A DNA stretch of 42,569 nt. Source: Mariniblastus sp. (GTDB lineage: Bacteria; Planctomycetota; Planctomycetia; Pirellulales; Pirellulaceae). Where the stretch lies: contig JABACA010000026.1 of assembly GCA_014237975.1 (NCBI GenBank), positions 1 to 42,569 of the forward strand, given 5' to 3'. Positions 1 to 8,672 of the stretch are shown in pieces; position 1 is the stretch's first letter; every line of letters begins with the position of its first letter. The position numbers were made by a program, and so were the translations under genes. A model generated the notes under the pieces. It ran no database searches. It had not been told where the DNA came from and saw nothing but the letters and a program-made list of their open reading frames with translations.

Positions 1-560
1 CGCAGTTGCCACGCCTCGGAACGGGTGTTTTGCAAGTCGGAAGCATAGGTCGTGTTGATCATCCAACGCGTAATCCATTTACGATTGATTCGCCTGACCC
101 ATCCCAAACCGACCGATGCTTCATGTAAATCCTTGGGCAAACCTAAAGACGGGTCCGAGGTCAGTTGGGTATAGGAATATCCAGTAGTGATCATAGGGGG
201 CGGCGGACCGAAGATCGGATAGGTCGGCACCGTGATGGAAAGATCGTAGGCGTGCAGGCCCAAGCCACCCGAGACGGGTTCCCAATCGAAACCGAAAGAA
301 AAACGGGGCCTCATCAGTCGCCTGTAATCGATCGGCGGCTTGCCCCCTGGTGACCAGCCGATTTGGCTTGGCCCGGCAGCGGGCCCTGGTGCCATGGGAA
401 GGTCATCTCTCAAGGACCGGGAAGCCTCCTGCGGCGCCAAGGACGACCGGATCAATACGGGCATTTGCTCGCCCAGTTCGGGCGGCCTCTCCTGCCCATA
501 GCCGTTGGCCCCCAACCAGGGCAAAAGCACGGCCAAAACAACGAACTTCTTAAATCGCAT
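1..560 (-). CDS. Secreted outer-membrane barrel-like protein (DUF6268-like), C-terminus cut by window edge
   Basis: The frame opens with ATG at 560-558, preceded by AAGGA about seven bases upstream, and stays open to the window edge (186 codons seen). The protein starts MRFKKFVVLAVLLPWLGANGY, a clear Sec signal peptide, followed by a Pro/Gly-rich linker (about residues 25-85). After that come alternating hydrophobic/aromatic strands (SFGFDWEP, LHAYDLSITVPTYP, HEASVGLGWVRR, RWMINTTYASDLQNT). The pattern suits a planctomycete outer-membrane beta-barrel of the DUF6268 kind, where paired strands are joined by short turns. The family assignment is from memory of the motif style. The function (porin or structural barrel) is inferred. 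The rest of the barrel lies outside the window. Confidence 0.7.
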   Translation of the reverse strand, partial: MRFKKFVVLAVLLPWLGANGYGQERPPELGEQMPVLIRSSLAPQEASRSLRDDLPMAPGPAAGPSQIGWSPGGKPPIDYRRLMRPRFSFGFDWEPVSGGLGLHAYDLSITVPTYPIFGPPPPMITTGYSYTQLTSDPSLGLPKDLHEASVGLGWVRRINRKWITRWMINTTYASDLQNTRSEAWQL

Positions 561-729
561 GCATCATCCTTGATGACAAAACGGAAGGTCCCCCAAAAAG
601 ATTCGCAACCATCTCCTACTACCGGGCAACCAATTGAAAAATAACCAAAACAAATGACAAAGTCACGGTCTCGATAAACAGGTCACTGTCATACCAGCTA
701 GCAAGTCACCGGAACTGGCCGGAAATGGG

Positions 730-2037
730 TCACTTCCCAATTTCAATCTTCTCCCGCTTACCATCGATCGACAAACGCCACAGTTCACCGTTCTCCTGCA
801 ACAGGCCTTGGCATTTTTCGGCATCCTTCCACTTCACATCGATCCCAATCACAGCTCCCGTGTCGTCCAACGGCCCAACCTCGTCGACCACCGTATGTCC
901 AATAACGACGTGGTCCGCGGCATGTCGTTTCAGGATGTTTTTGATTTCCTCTTCCGTCGCCTGGCCACCCCAGGAAGCGGCGTACTGTTCGAAGTACCCG
1001 CGATACCAGAACGGGCCATGTTGATGTTTGACAGGGTTGGTGGCGGGCGTCAAACCGGTTGGCTGAGCTGGCGCTAAGCCGGCTCGAATCCTCTGGTTGA
1101 GTGTATCGACATCCAGCTGAGCCTGATCCAGCACGGGTGAATAACCACCATGGATAAACAACAGGTTGCCAACCGTCTCGACACCATTTTTTGAACGCCA
1201 CCAGCGACCGATCTCGGTGTCGTCGGCGAACAAACGATCGTAGTTCAGTTTCATACGGGCCGTCACGAAATGGTACTTGGGATTGATGTAACGCAGATCG
1301 CCGCCCATCACCATCGCCTCGTGATTGCCCAATATATAATGAACTTCGCCACCCACTTTTCGCGCCTGCCGTTCCAGGCGGTGAAGTAACCACATCAGCT
1401 CGGTCACTTCCGTTCCCCGGTCCACCAGGTCGCCAACCAAAACCAGGTGACCATCCCCCCAGATCCAATCGCCTTGTTGGTTGATAACTTTGTTCGCCTC
1501 CAGGAATTTGAGGGCATTCTGGTAGTTGCCTTCCAGGTCACTGATCGCCATCAATTTGGACGGCCGGGCCCAGGTCCCTTTGGGTGTCTGAGGAGATGCA
1601 GGGTCCAATGTGATCGACTTGACCGGTCCGGGTAAATCATCAATCACGAGTGGCTCTGTGATATCCTTGTAAGTTTTCTGGCTAACCTTGCCACCGGTCA
1701 TCATCAGGACTTCTGCCGTGGAGGCATCTTTCCAGATAACATACGGGCCATCATTGACATTGGCCGCCTTGATCCCAATCGGCTGGATAACGGTCGCCAA
1801 AAACTTGCCATCTCGAACGATGAATTCCACTACCGCCAAGTCGCCGGCGACCGGCTTGCTCGAGGCATTCAACTGGGTGGTGGGCAATGTGCCAAAAACT
1901 TTCCCACCAATGGTCCACTCGCCATTGGCCTGAACTGGGACCGTTTGAATCTCTTCGATCATCGCCCGGCGGACTTCCTGTCCATTCAATAGGCAGGGTA
2001 ACAGCACGAAGCAAACAAGCCAGAACAGTCGATACAT
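730..2037 (-). CDS. Secreted calcineurin-like (PPP-type) metallophosphatase
   Basis: Protein of 435 residues starting MYRLFWLVCFVLLPCLLNGQ, a Sec signal peptide. The frame is open further upstream, but this ATG places the hydrophobic stretch at the N-terminus. An N-terminal region of about 150 residues has no recognised domain. The phosphoesterase domain follows, with SDLEG (166-170), GDLVDRG (202-208), GNHE (237-240), and later GHTVVDE for the downstream metal-binding His. These are the PPP/Shewanella-like phosphatase motifs, so it should be an exported phosphomonoesterase using two metals. The first motif normally reads D-x-H-G; here the His is Glu169, so the metal site is unusual. The downstream neighbour in genome order (2154-2672, same strand, 116 bp away) is another exported phosphatase-fold protein, and the two may be co-transcribed. 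Confidence 0.85.
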   Translation of the reverse strand: MYRLFWLVCFVLLPCLLNGQEVRRAMIEEIQTVPVQANGEWTIGGKVFGTLPTTQLNASSKPVAGDLAVVEFIVRDGKFLATVIQPIGIKAANVNDGPYVIWKDASTAEVLMMTGGKVSQKTYKDITEPLVIDDLPGPVKSITLDPASPQTPKGTWARPSKLMAISDLEGNYQNALKFLEANKVINQQGDWIWGDGHLVLVGDLVDRGTEVTELMWLLHRLERQARKVGGEVHYILGNHEAMVMGGDLRYINPKYHFVTARMKLNYDRLFADDTEIGRWWRSKNGVETVGNLLFIHGGYSPVLDQAQLDVDTLNQRIRAGLAPAQPTGLTPATNPVKHQHGPFWYRGYFEQYAASWGGQATEEEIKNILKRHAADHVVIGHTVVDEVGPLDDTGAVIGIDVKWKDAEKCQGLLQENGELWRLSIDGKREKIEIGK

Positions 2038-2153
2038 CAATTGGTTCCATTCGTTTTTGTACCGGAGGCTGACCCTGCTGGCCTTATGGAAAGGCAGGGG
2101 ACCTGCGCCCACCGGCTGGTTAGCGTGACGATTCCTCTCCACCGCAGCGGGAA

Positions 2154-2672
2154 TCACTTCTTGCCTGATTGGCTACCATACCTGATTCGCATCGCCCGTG
2201 CTTCCCGCCCTTTGGTAGAAACGACAAACAGGCTGTCATATTCGTCGTCGTCGAGGGAAAAATTGCCTTTTCCACCAAGGCCTTCGACAATTTTGTCAGC
2301 GGTGTTGGAATGCCCAACAATCAGGACCACATCCCCGGGGTGCTTTTCTTTTATCTGATCAAACCATGACTTGTCGAGATCACCATAGAGTTTAACCGGC
2401 AAGGACATTTTGGCTGCCGTCGGACCAGCCGTGTTCCGCGTTCGCTCCGTATCAGTGGAATAGATATGGTTTACCCGCAGAATTTGCATCAGCTCGGCCA
2501 GCCTGTCAGATCTCTGAACACCCGCCTCGGTCAGCGCATCATGGCTGCCATCCCGATCGGCATGCCGAACGATGTACCAAGTCGTCGGCGGCGTCACTTC
2601 CTGGCTGTAGCCTGACGATACGAACAGACCCAACAGCAACCAAAGGCCAAACTTCACATCACACCGTATCAT
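2154..2672 (-). CDS. Secreted histidine phosphatase (phosphoglycerate mutase-like)
   Basis: Protein of 172 residues from ATG 2672, chosen because MIRCDVKFGLWLLLGLFVSS gives a signal peptide ending near GYSQ. The open frame extends upstream without a plausible leader. It has the branch-1 histidine phosphatase hallmarks: the catalytic RHAD motif (RHG variant) just after the signal, STDTERTRNTA (the second Arg/Thr motif) and VLIVGHSNT with the second catalytic His. It is shorter than most cytoplasmic PGMs and resembles the small secreted SixA-like or PGM-like proteins. The substrate cannot be told from sequence. It lies upstream of the metallophosphatase gene on the same strand. Confidence 0.85.
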   Translation of the reverse strand: MIRCDVKFGLWLLLGLFVSSGYSQEVTPPTTWYIVRHADRDGSHDALTEAGVQRSDRLAELMQILRVNHIYSTDTERTRNTAGPTAAKMSLPVKLYGDLDKSWFDQIKEKHPGDVVLIVGHSNTADKIVEGLGGKGNFSLDDDEYDSLFVVSTKGREARAMRIRYGSQSGKK

Positions 2673-2879
2673 CACATCCGCCTCAACTGAAAAACGAAAC
2701 AAGCTGCTTGTTGCAGTATCCAAATCTGCAGGCCAAGCCCCGGCAGCTCTGGCGTTGCCCATGTCTACCGTCCGATCGTCGATCGAAACCAAACAGAACC
2801 GGGCAGCCGATACCTTGACCAGCAACCCAGCGGCGAAGGGTGCCCGCCAGGCACGAGATCACTTACCGGCCGACATTTT

Positions 2880-3134
2880 CTAGCGAGCTTTCGAAAACAA
2901 TCCAATCACCAACAACAGTCCGACCGCACCGAGGGTGCCGCCGACAAGGCTATTAGCCAATTCGTTTCCAAACAAATCCAAACTACCAAACAACAAACTA
3001 AACAGACACGCACCCACGATACCCACGACAATATTCCCCAGGCAACCGAAACCGTGCCCCTTAACAATCATCCCGGCAAACATTCCACAAAGTGCACCAA
3101 TAATAAGTGCACCGATCAATCCGTTACCAATCAT
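2880..3134 (-). CDS. GlsB/YeaQ/YmgE family small membrane protein
   Basis: An 84-residue, very hydrophobic protein with three predicted membrane segments and many Gly residues: MIGNGLIGALIIGALCGMFA, then GNIVVGIVGACLFSLLF, then GGTLGAVGLLLVIGLF. This matches the transglycosylase-associated/GlsB-YeaQ-YmgE family, known as general stress-linked inner-membrane proteins of uncertain biochemical role. The length is typical. It is separated from the histidine phosphatase by about 200 bp. Confidence 0.85.
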   Translation of the reverse strand: MIGNGLIGALIIGALCGMFAGMIVKGHGFGCLGNIVVGIVGACLFSLLFGSLDLFGNELANSLVGGTLGAVGLLLVIGLFSKAR

Positions 3135-3533
3135 TTTTCACCAACCGTTTACTAATTCCTGACTTAGAACACCATACAACTTCCAACAAAGCCAACCCAA
3201 GGAGGTCAACCAAAAAAACCGCAGCAACATTCCGAATCCAATAACAATCGGAATAGGTTGACACGGCAGTTTGACATGGTGTCGTTGAACTTACTGCCGC
3301 ACATTTTGACCTATGAACGATTGATCAGCAATCAGTTAAGCCCGGCGGGAATTTCATGAACCAAAAACCAATCAGGAAAAACGGCTCATTTTGGTTGTAA
3401 ATCCATGAAAAGGTGGGCCGACAGCTTGTCGCGGAGCTCCACAAAAAACAAAAAAAAGCAGCCGTTCAGTAACGGCTGCCTATGCTGTTCCAAATCCAAG
3501 CACTAGTCAATGCAACTGACTTGCCAGCCAACC
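3135..3533. other. Intergenic region between the YeaQ-like gene and the tandem secreted-protein locus
   Basis: No gene is supported here. It holds the terminator at 3443-3479 (listed separately) and a 7-bp inverted repeat, CGGCAGT (3264-3270) with ACTGCCG (3293-3299). That repeat encloses a smaller GACA/TGTC pair, so the DNA could fold into a two-level hairpin about 130 bp upstream of the YeaQ-like start. A perfect AAGGAGGT at about 3200 on the plus strand has no start codon after it. Confidence 0.5.
3443..3479 (-). terminator. Intrinsic terminator of the 3534-5096 gene
   Basis: GCAGCCGTT (3458-3466) and AACGGCTGC (3471-3479) form a perfect 9-bp stem with a CAGT loop. Read on the minus strand it is followed by a long T-run (A-rich 3443-3457 on plus). 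It sits about 55 bp beyond the stop of the minus-strand gene ending at 3534. Confidence 0.9.
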
Positions 3534-5096
3534 TCAAAAACGATCCTCATACTTCTTGGACATTTCTTCCCGAATCTGATCGGTGGCCTGGTTGATATCT
3601 CGAAAAATCTCCATCGCTTTCGAATTGGCGGCTCCCACGTTCTGGTCAACGACCGCCCGTCGTTCCTGGGCCGCGGCTCCAATATTGAGTTGCTGCGAGT
3701 AGAAGGGGGCGTAGCTGTAACGGTATCCCCCACCCCATCTGTTTCCACGGTAAACGGGTGCCCGACCAAACGTCGTTGTCCCGATCACCGGGGTCGTCGA
3801 TGACATGTCTGATTGAATCTGGTTATTCGACTGATGGTACAGGTAGACCACGTATTTCATCGATTCAGAAACCCATTTGCCGTATTCCAGCATCTTGGGA
3901 TCGACGTTGGTGGTATTCAGCTGATCAATCTTCCGCGCCTCATTGTTGATCCAGAGAGCCGCATTCTCCAGGTTGGGGCGTCGCGAACTGGCAACCGAGT
4001 TGATCGAGTCCGTCACGTTTTGAAAATAACGTTTGGTGGCACGGCGGGCTGCCGTTTCTTCGTTTCTGCTACGAGGTGGTTCGGTTGCATCGGGAGACTC
4101 AACGGCCTGGGGCGAAGAAGCATCGGACTGCGCTACACCGCCCGAACTGACGGCCGAGTTAATCGCCGACAAGCTCACAACCCGTCGAACACCGAGTGGC
4201 GACAGCTTGCCGGTCATCGAGATTTGATCGCCTTCTGCCAAGACGGTCCAGCTATTGAATTCATCCAGCATCGCCCCTGCTTTGACCAGCGCATTGACCA
4301 TCATCCGCTTGACAATCGGCTGCAATGATTCGGTTGGTCCTGAAAAATCAACTACTAACCGGCTCTCTTTGTCCTCATTGACCTGGCATTCAAACACGAG
4401 TCCGCGAATCCCGCAAAACAGCTTGGTTGGATCCGGCTTGACTTTTTGAAACAGGGTGCTGTTGGCGATCGCCTGGCTGACTTGGACGGGGCTGAACACA
4501 TTCTGCAAGTCCATAATGAACGTCATTCCAGCGGATCCTGCCGCAGCAGCCCGACTCTTTTCAGCCAAGTAGGGGGACAGTTGATCCTGACTTGCCTCGT
4601 CAGCCCGCTGCAACCAGCGGGTTGCCGATTGCCGGTTGAGCGGAGAAACCACCGTCAACTGTTTTGGATTCATCACCAGGATGCAGGCATTTTCCAGCCA
4701 AATCACCTGGTGACCCGCCAGGCTGTCGAGGACACCATTGGAACGTTTAGCCAACAGTTCTACGTCCACCGCCTGCTGGAATTCGATGGCCGCCATTTCC
4801 CAATCGGGCGCCATATGGTGAATGTCCATTTCGGAAGCGATCACGACCTCTTCAGGTTTCCAGGGCGCAATGATCGGCCACATTTTTGCTGAATCGAGGT
4901 AGCGGGTAATCTCACGTTCTACCTTGCTCGACGCATTCGACTGTAGCGTGTTGGGTTTCATGATCAGTAAGGTATTGGCACTGTCGGGAACCTGCCTCAA
5001 CAAGTCCGTGTAATCGGCGGAGGCGGACTGTCCCGGAACCATCATTGACACAATGCTAACTGCCCAAGCAGCTACCAAATTCAGTCGTTTTTGCAT
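3534..5096 (-). CDS. Secreted protein of unknown function, tandem paralogue B
   Basis: Protein of 520 residues from ATG 5096 (AAGGA is 12 bases upstream); MQKRLNLVAAWAVSIVSMMV starts the signal peptide, which ends near SASA. I do not recognise the family. It is clearly homologous along its length to the next gene upstream (5240-6736). Both share a VPxSANTL motif just after the signal, a DS(I/L)xG segment, NRQxxTRW/NRQMTARW, LSPYL, a V(V/D)FxG(S/P) region near the middle, an A(L/R)WxxxxARxID-type region and a C-terminus ending (A/E)MSKKYxxxF. The Gly/Tyr/Arg-rich stretch near residues 440-465 looks disordered. It is probably periplasmic or in the envelope. It has its own intrinsic terminator, and the paralogue's terminator lies about 100 bp before its start, so it is likely transcribed separately. 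Confidence 0.85.
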   Translation of the reverse strand: MQKRLNLVAAWAVSIVSMMVPGQSASADYTDLLRQVPDSANTLLIMKPNTLQSNASSKVEREITRYLDSAKMWPIIAPWKPEEVVIASEMDIHHMAPDWEMAAIEFQQAVDVELLAKRSNGVLDSLAGHQVIWLENACILVMNPKQLTVVSPLNRQSATRWLQRADEASQDQLSPYLAEKSRAAAAGSAGMTFIMDLQNVFSPVQVSQAIANSTLFQKVKPDPTKLFCGIRGLVFECQVNEDKESRLVVDFSGPTESLQPIVKRMMVNALVKAGAMLDEFNSWTVLAEGDQISMTGKLSPLGVRRVVSLSAINSAVSSGGVAQSDASSPQAVESPDATEPPRSRNEETAARRATKRYFQNVTDSINSVASSRRPNLENAALWINNEARKIDQLNTTNVDPKMLEYGKWVSESMKYVVYLYHQSNNQIQSDMSSTTPVIGTTTFGRAPVYRGNRWGGGYRYSYAPFYSQQLNIGAAAQERRAVVDQNVGAANSKAMEIFRDINQATDQIREEMSKKYEDRF

Positions 5097-5138
5097 GCGT
5101 GCACCTGTTCCTTTGAAAAGTTGAATGGGAATCTCCCA

Positions 5139-5165
5139 ATCATAGAATCGCCAAAAAAAAACCAA
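5139..5165 (-). promoter_or_regulatory. Possible promoter of the 3534-5096 gene
   Basis: On the minus strand TTGGTT (5165-5160) and TATGAT (5144-5139) are separated by 15 bases. This would start transcription about 35 bases before the ATG and just after the upstream terminator. The spacer is short and the -35 box weak. Confidence 0.3.
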
Positions 5166-5181
5166 CTCGACGTCCTTGACC

Positions 5182-5220
5182 GAGCTAAAAAAAAATGCCG
5201 ATCCGTAAACGAATCGGCAT
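5182..5220 (-). terminator. Intrinsic terminator of the 5240-6736 gene
   Basis: ATGCCGAT (5195-5202) pairs with ATCGGCAT (5213-5220), with an inner CG/CG pair in the loop. On the minus strand the stem is followed by nine or so T residues. It lies about 20 bp past the stop codon. Confidence 0.88.
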
Positions 5221-5239
5221 CTTGGTTGACAGTCAAGGC

Positions 5240-6736
5240 CTAGAAATTCGTGTCGTATTTCTTGGACATTGCATTACGAACTTTAGAGGTTTCCGCGTCG
5301 ATTTCCCGAACGATCGCCTTGGCTCGGTTCTCACCCGCTTCAAAGGCCCGCCCACCGGCGATCTGGCGGTTCCGCGTATTCTGGTTGTACATCGAGTTGT
5401 ACTTGCCAGAGTAACGCCCCCAACGACCATAATAGCCGGTGTTGTAAGCGCCGCTCCACTGGTATCCGTAAGGCTCGGTATCGGAGAATTGCTGTTGATC
5501 CACATTCTTTTGGTAATTGGAATCCAGCAGGGAACCGGAGATATCCCGGAAACTGGAGGCAACGTATTGACCGTAATCAACGACGGCCGGATCAACATTC
5601 AGAACCGACAACTTGTCGATTTGACGAGCGTATTTGTCGTACCATTTGGCGTACGTTGCCATGCTTTTGTAATTTCGATTGTCCAATTCGTGAGTCAGTT
5701 GTGCGACATTGGTAAAGTACTGCAACGAACGGGTCTTCATATCGACCTCGGTGTCGCCAGAGCCTGCTCCGCCTGAACCGGCAAAATCAACCACCAAAGG
5801 ATGCTCGATCAGAGAACCGATCTGCCGCATGCCTTCGCTTGACAGGGCGCCCGTCATCAACAACTCCTTCGGCTTGACCTGCAGGTCCCAGCTGTCAAAG
5901 TCATCTATCATCAATCCGTTCCGCTTCAATGCGGCCAGCAGGATATCTTTACCCGACGAAGCCAGCGTGGCCGGACTACCGGTGAAATCCATTTTGAACG
6001 CCCCGGTGATCTTGTCATTGACCGTGATCCCCAGCGTAATGCCTTGGATCGTCATCAATGTATCACAGATACCGTCCAAATCCTCATCTTTGCAAACGTC
6101 AGAATTTTCAAGGCGTTTCTTGAGTTCTTTGTGGCTGACCACATCGTGGAAATCGAAGGCAACAATGATGTCCGCATTGTCATCGGCGAAATTAACTGCC
6201 TGCGTCAAATAGGGCGACAAGTTCATCCTGCCGGCCTTGCTTGACTGAACCCAGCGCGCCGTCATTTGACGGTTGGCGGGAGTCATGGCAGCCAATGTCG
6301 AATCATTGACCTTGACCAGGAAGGCATCGTTCGGCAATACAATCGCAGGGTTACCGTTGATCGAATCTAGATTTCCCTTGACCCGTTCAGAGACGTCTAC
6401 GATGTTGAGAGCATCACCCGCTTTTTCAAATACGGACACTTCCCAAATCGGTTCCATGTGCTCAAAGTCCATTTGAGCTGCCAACAAAAGTCGCTTCGTG
6501 TCCGGCGGCAAGAAACTGGCGCCCGCATTAAAGGCCTGAGACTTTTTCGCCTGCCAGTACTGCTTTTGCGCGATTTCACTTTTGAATATCTCCTGAGTTC
6601 GCACCAGGACCAACGTATTGGCCGATTGGGGAACCCACTTGGCTGCATCTTCAAATTGTGCATCTGCACTCATTGAGAAAATCATCGCAGCCGGGATTGC
6701 TAACATCATCCAACGAACTTGTTTAATTTTGTTCAT
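5240..6736 (-). CDS. Secreted protein of unknown function, tandem paralogue A
   Basis: Protein of 498 residues. ATG 6736 is preceded by GAGGAAGAG, a good ribosome binding site, and opens a signal peptide (MNKIKQVRWMMLAIPAAMIF, cleavage likely after SADA). The family is not recognised. The alignable motifs with the 3534-5096 protein are VPQSANTL, LDSINGNPAIVLPN, NRQMTARWVQ, LNLSPYL-like MNLSPYL, and a C-terminal AMSKKYDTNF. A short acidic insert, CKDEDLDGIC, resembles an EF-hand-like or thrombospondin-type calcium loop, and the paralogue lacks it. The region near residues 420-450 is rich in Tyr and Gly. An envelope location is inferred. The tandem arrangement points to gene duplication. Confidence 0.85.
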   Translation of the reverse strand: MNKIKQVRWMMLAIPAAMIFSMSADAQFEDAAKWVPQSANTLVLVRTQEIFKSEIAQKQYWQAKKSQAFNAGASFLPPDTKRLLLAAQMDFEHMEPIWEVSVFEKAGDALNIVDVSERVKGNLDSINGNPAIVLPNDAFLVKVNDSTLAAMTPANRQMTARWVQSSKAGRMNLSPYLTQAVNFADDNADIIVAFDFHDVVSHKELKKRLENSDVCKDEDLDGICDTLMTIQGITLGITVNDKITGAFKMDFTGSPATLASSGKDILLAALKRNGLMIDDFDSWDLQVKPKELLMTGALSSEGMRQIGSLIEHPLVVDFAGSGGAGSGDTEVDMKTRSLQYFTNVAQLTHELDNRNYKSMATYAKWYDKYARQIDKLSVLNVDPAVVDYGQYVASSFRDISGSLLDSNYQKNVDQQQFSDTEPYGYQWSGAYNTGYYGRWGRYSGKYNSMYNQNTRNRQIAGGRAFEAGENRAKAIVREIDAETSKVRNAMSKKYDTNF

Positions 6737-7354
6737 CTCTTCCTCGAAAATATTGACTGCCCAAATACCAAAACGGCGCGCGACCATTCATCGCTGCTTT
6801 GAGCCGGTTATTTGTTGTCTTAAAATCTGCACCAATTTTAGGTCTAATCACAATAAATTTCACTATTTATTATTGGAAATTCACAGCGATCGCGTGATTA
6901 AGTTCTTTTGGCAATTTCCTTGGACTTTTCCGGTCGTGCATTGGCCGATTGGGAGATCTCTCAATTTTAGTGGATTTAGCTTCAGTTGAGCCACTGAGAG
7001 TGTATCTGGCCGTAATTCGTTAGGTTTTATGCCCAGTTTTGAAAACCGGCGGCTGCTCAGCCAGCTTGCCTGTTGGGCTCAACGTGACTCAGCCACCCAA
7101 TCGGTAAACTTTTGGTAACCTGTCTGACACCGTGAGATGAACCGGGTTTCAGCCGATCGGCCGTATCAACCAACACAATTTTGAACGCTGCCTGATGAAA
7201 AGTGACGCATGCGGAAGACCGTTCAGATTGCAACTATCCGAAGGTAGACCGTCGAGCGAAAACGGTTATAAAATAGAATTTTGAGTTGATTTGTTCAGGC
7301 TGGCTGGCCATCGCGTGACGGCTGGCCTTTGCTTTTTAGATTGAGAATTCAATC
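6737..7354. other. Divergent intergenic region, about 620 bp
   Basis: No gene is supported. The left part is AT-rich and should hold the promoter of the minus-strand gene at 6736. A TATAAA at about 7268 could serve the plus-strand gene, but no convincing -35 box pairs with it. Near 7305-7340 a GGCC..GGCC segment followed by TTTGCTTTTT has some terminator-like character, but the stem is imperfect. Confidence 0.4.
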
Positions 7355-8263
7355 ATGATCGTTCAGCCCAACATACCCTTTTTCCGATTAACCAAAGAGC
7401 TTTGGCCGGTCATTACCTTGGTCACGGCTTATTCGATTGCTATCTCGGTGGTGGACGTTGAATTTCGACTGGAATCCAAAGTCGATGGGCTGGCGACATT
7501 ACCCGGTGCACTGATCGGCATTCTGTTGGCCTTTCGGACCAATGCCTGTTACCACCGCTGGTGGGAGGCTCGCATCCTGTGGGGAAAAATTGTCAACGAC
7601 TCGCGAAGCTGGGTCCGCCAGGTTCTTGAATTTGCCACGCCCTCGGTTCCCAATGGGCTTGCAAAACCAGATCGCCAATTAGTACGCATGTCGCATCGCC
7701 AAATAGCCTGGTGTTACACGTTGACGCGATCATTGAGAGGCCAGGATCCTTTTGTGGATGTCGAAGCCATGTTGCCAGACGACGAATTGGCTCAACTTCG
7801 AAACCAGAAAAACGTTCCCAACGCGATCTTGTTGAATCAGGCAGGCGACCTGCGAGACTTAAGAAATAGCGATCGAATCGATTCGTTCCAGCTTGTTCGG
7901 CTAGAGGACACACTGAGTCGATTGACGGATTCCATGGGTGGCTGTGAGAGAATCCGAAATACTCCGTTTCCCCAGTCGTACCAGCTGTGGATCAAGTACC
8001 TGATTTACCTGTTCATTATTTTTCTTCCTTTTGCGTTTGTTGAACTGCCGGCAATCGGCTTGATCTTAGTGTCCGTACCTATCGCAGTCGGTTTCCTGAT
8101 CATTGACCGTGTCGCGACCTACCTGGAAGACCCATTTGTCCATCGAGTTTCAAGCACACCGATGCTGACATTATCTCGCACCATCGAAATCAACATTCGC
8201 CAAATGCTGGACGAGCAAGACCTGCCGCCCATGATGGAGCCCGTCAATGGTGTTTTGTATTAA
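7355..8263 (+). CDS. Bestrophin-like (UPF0187) membrane channel protein
   Basis: Protein of 302 residues. The signature of bacterial bestrophins is plain: LLAFRTNACYHRWWEARILW near residues 64-83, followed by GKIVNDSRSW. Hydrophobic segments lie at about 17-33, 48-66, 213-232 and 236-252. The central loop (about 120-190) is hydrophilic. Bacterial homologues form pentameric ion channels (anion- or cation-selective) in the inner membrane. The length suits the family. The gene stands alone between divergent and unrelated neighbours. Confidence 0.88.
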   Translation: MIVQPNIPFFRLTKELWPVITLVTAYSIAISVVDVEFRLESKVDGLATLPGALIGILLAFRTNACYHRWWEARILWGKIVNDSRSWVRQVLEFATPSVPNGLAKPDRQLVRMSHRQIAWCYTLTRSLRGQDPFVDVEAMLPDDELAQLRNQKNVPNAILLNQAGDLRDLRNSDRIDSFQLVRLEDTLSRLTDSMGGCERIRNTPFPQSYQLWIKYLIYLFIIFLPFAFVELPAIGLILVSVPIAVGFLIIDRVATYLEDPFVHRVSSTPMLTLSRTIEINIRQMLDEQDLPPMMEPVNGVLY

Positions 8264-8672
8264 GCGCAGGACCGTCCGCCCATGTGGGCAGTGGCGCCTT
8301 GTATCAAGTAATGGGCGAACGTTCCTGGGTGGGGTGAAAGCACCTGTTGTTCGGCTCTTTTCGGTTTGATTCCGGAAGACTGCGACTTATTTCCCACCAC
8401 GCTCTTCGCACTGCCGGCCGGCGAAAATCGTTGTTATTTTCATTATTTTCGGCACATCTTAACATTCCGTTGCAGTATCCAAGGACATCCTGCCCGCCAC
8501 CTGCTGATTGACTCAAGCCATTTCCGGCAATCAGACGAACCCAGTTGATAACGGAACGTTTTGGTTCCCAAGCCCAACCCTGTAAAAACATGCAATCCCA
8601 GGACTCGGGGAGACATTGGTCATCCTCAAATAAATTTGCCTGGGTTTTGGTGAGCCATGGAGTGGCTCATTC
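8264..8672. other. Intergenic region, about 410 bp
   Basis: I see no supported gene here; a minus-strand open frame (8304-8591) has no recognisable features. A small GCCC-ATGT-GGGC hairpin at 8278-8289, just past the bestrophin stop, lacks a T-run. CCCAGG (about 8597) could pair with CCTGGG (about 8639), which precedes TTTT, but the loop is long. Confidence 0.4.

Noticed and set aside
3199-3206. Perfect AAGGAGGT on the plus strand as a ribosome binding site
   Set aside because: No start codon follows within 15 bases and no coding frame begins there.
7305-7340. Terminator-like GGCC hairpin with T-rich tail just before the bestrophin gene
   Set aside because: The stem is mostly a direct repeat of GGCTGGCC with only five clean pairs; not strong enough to call.
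8304-8591. Minus-strand small open frame in the 8264-8672 gap
   Set aside because: No motif, start signal or sensible composition; treated as noncoding.
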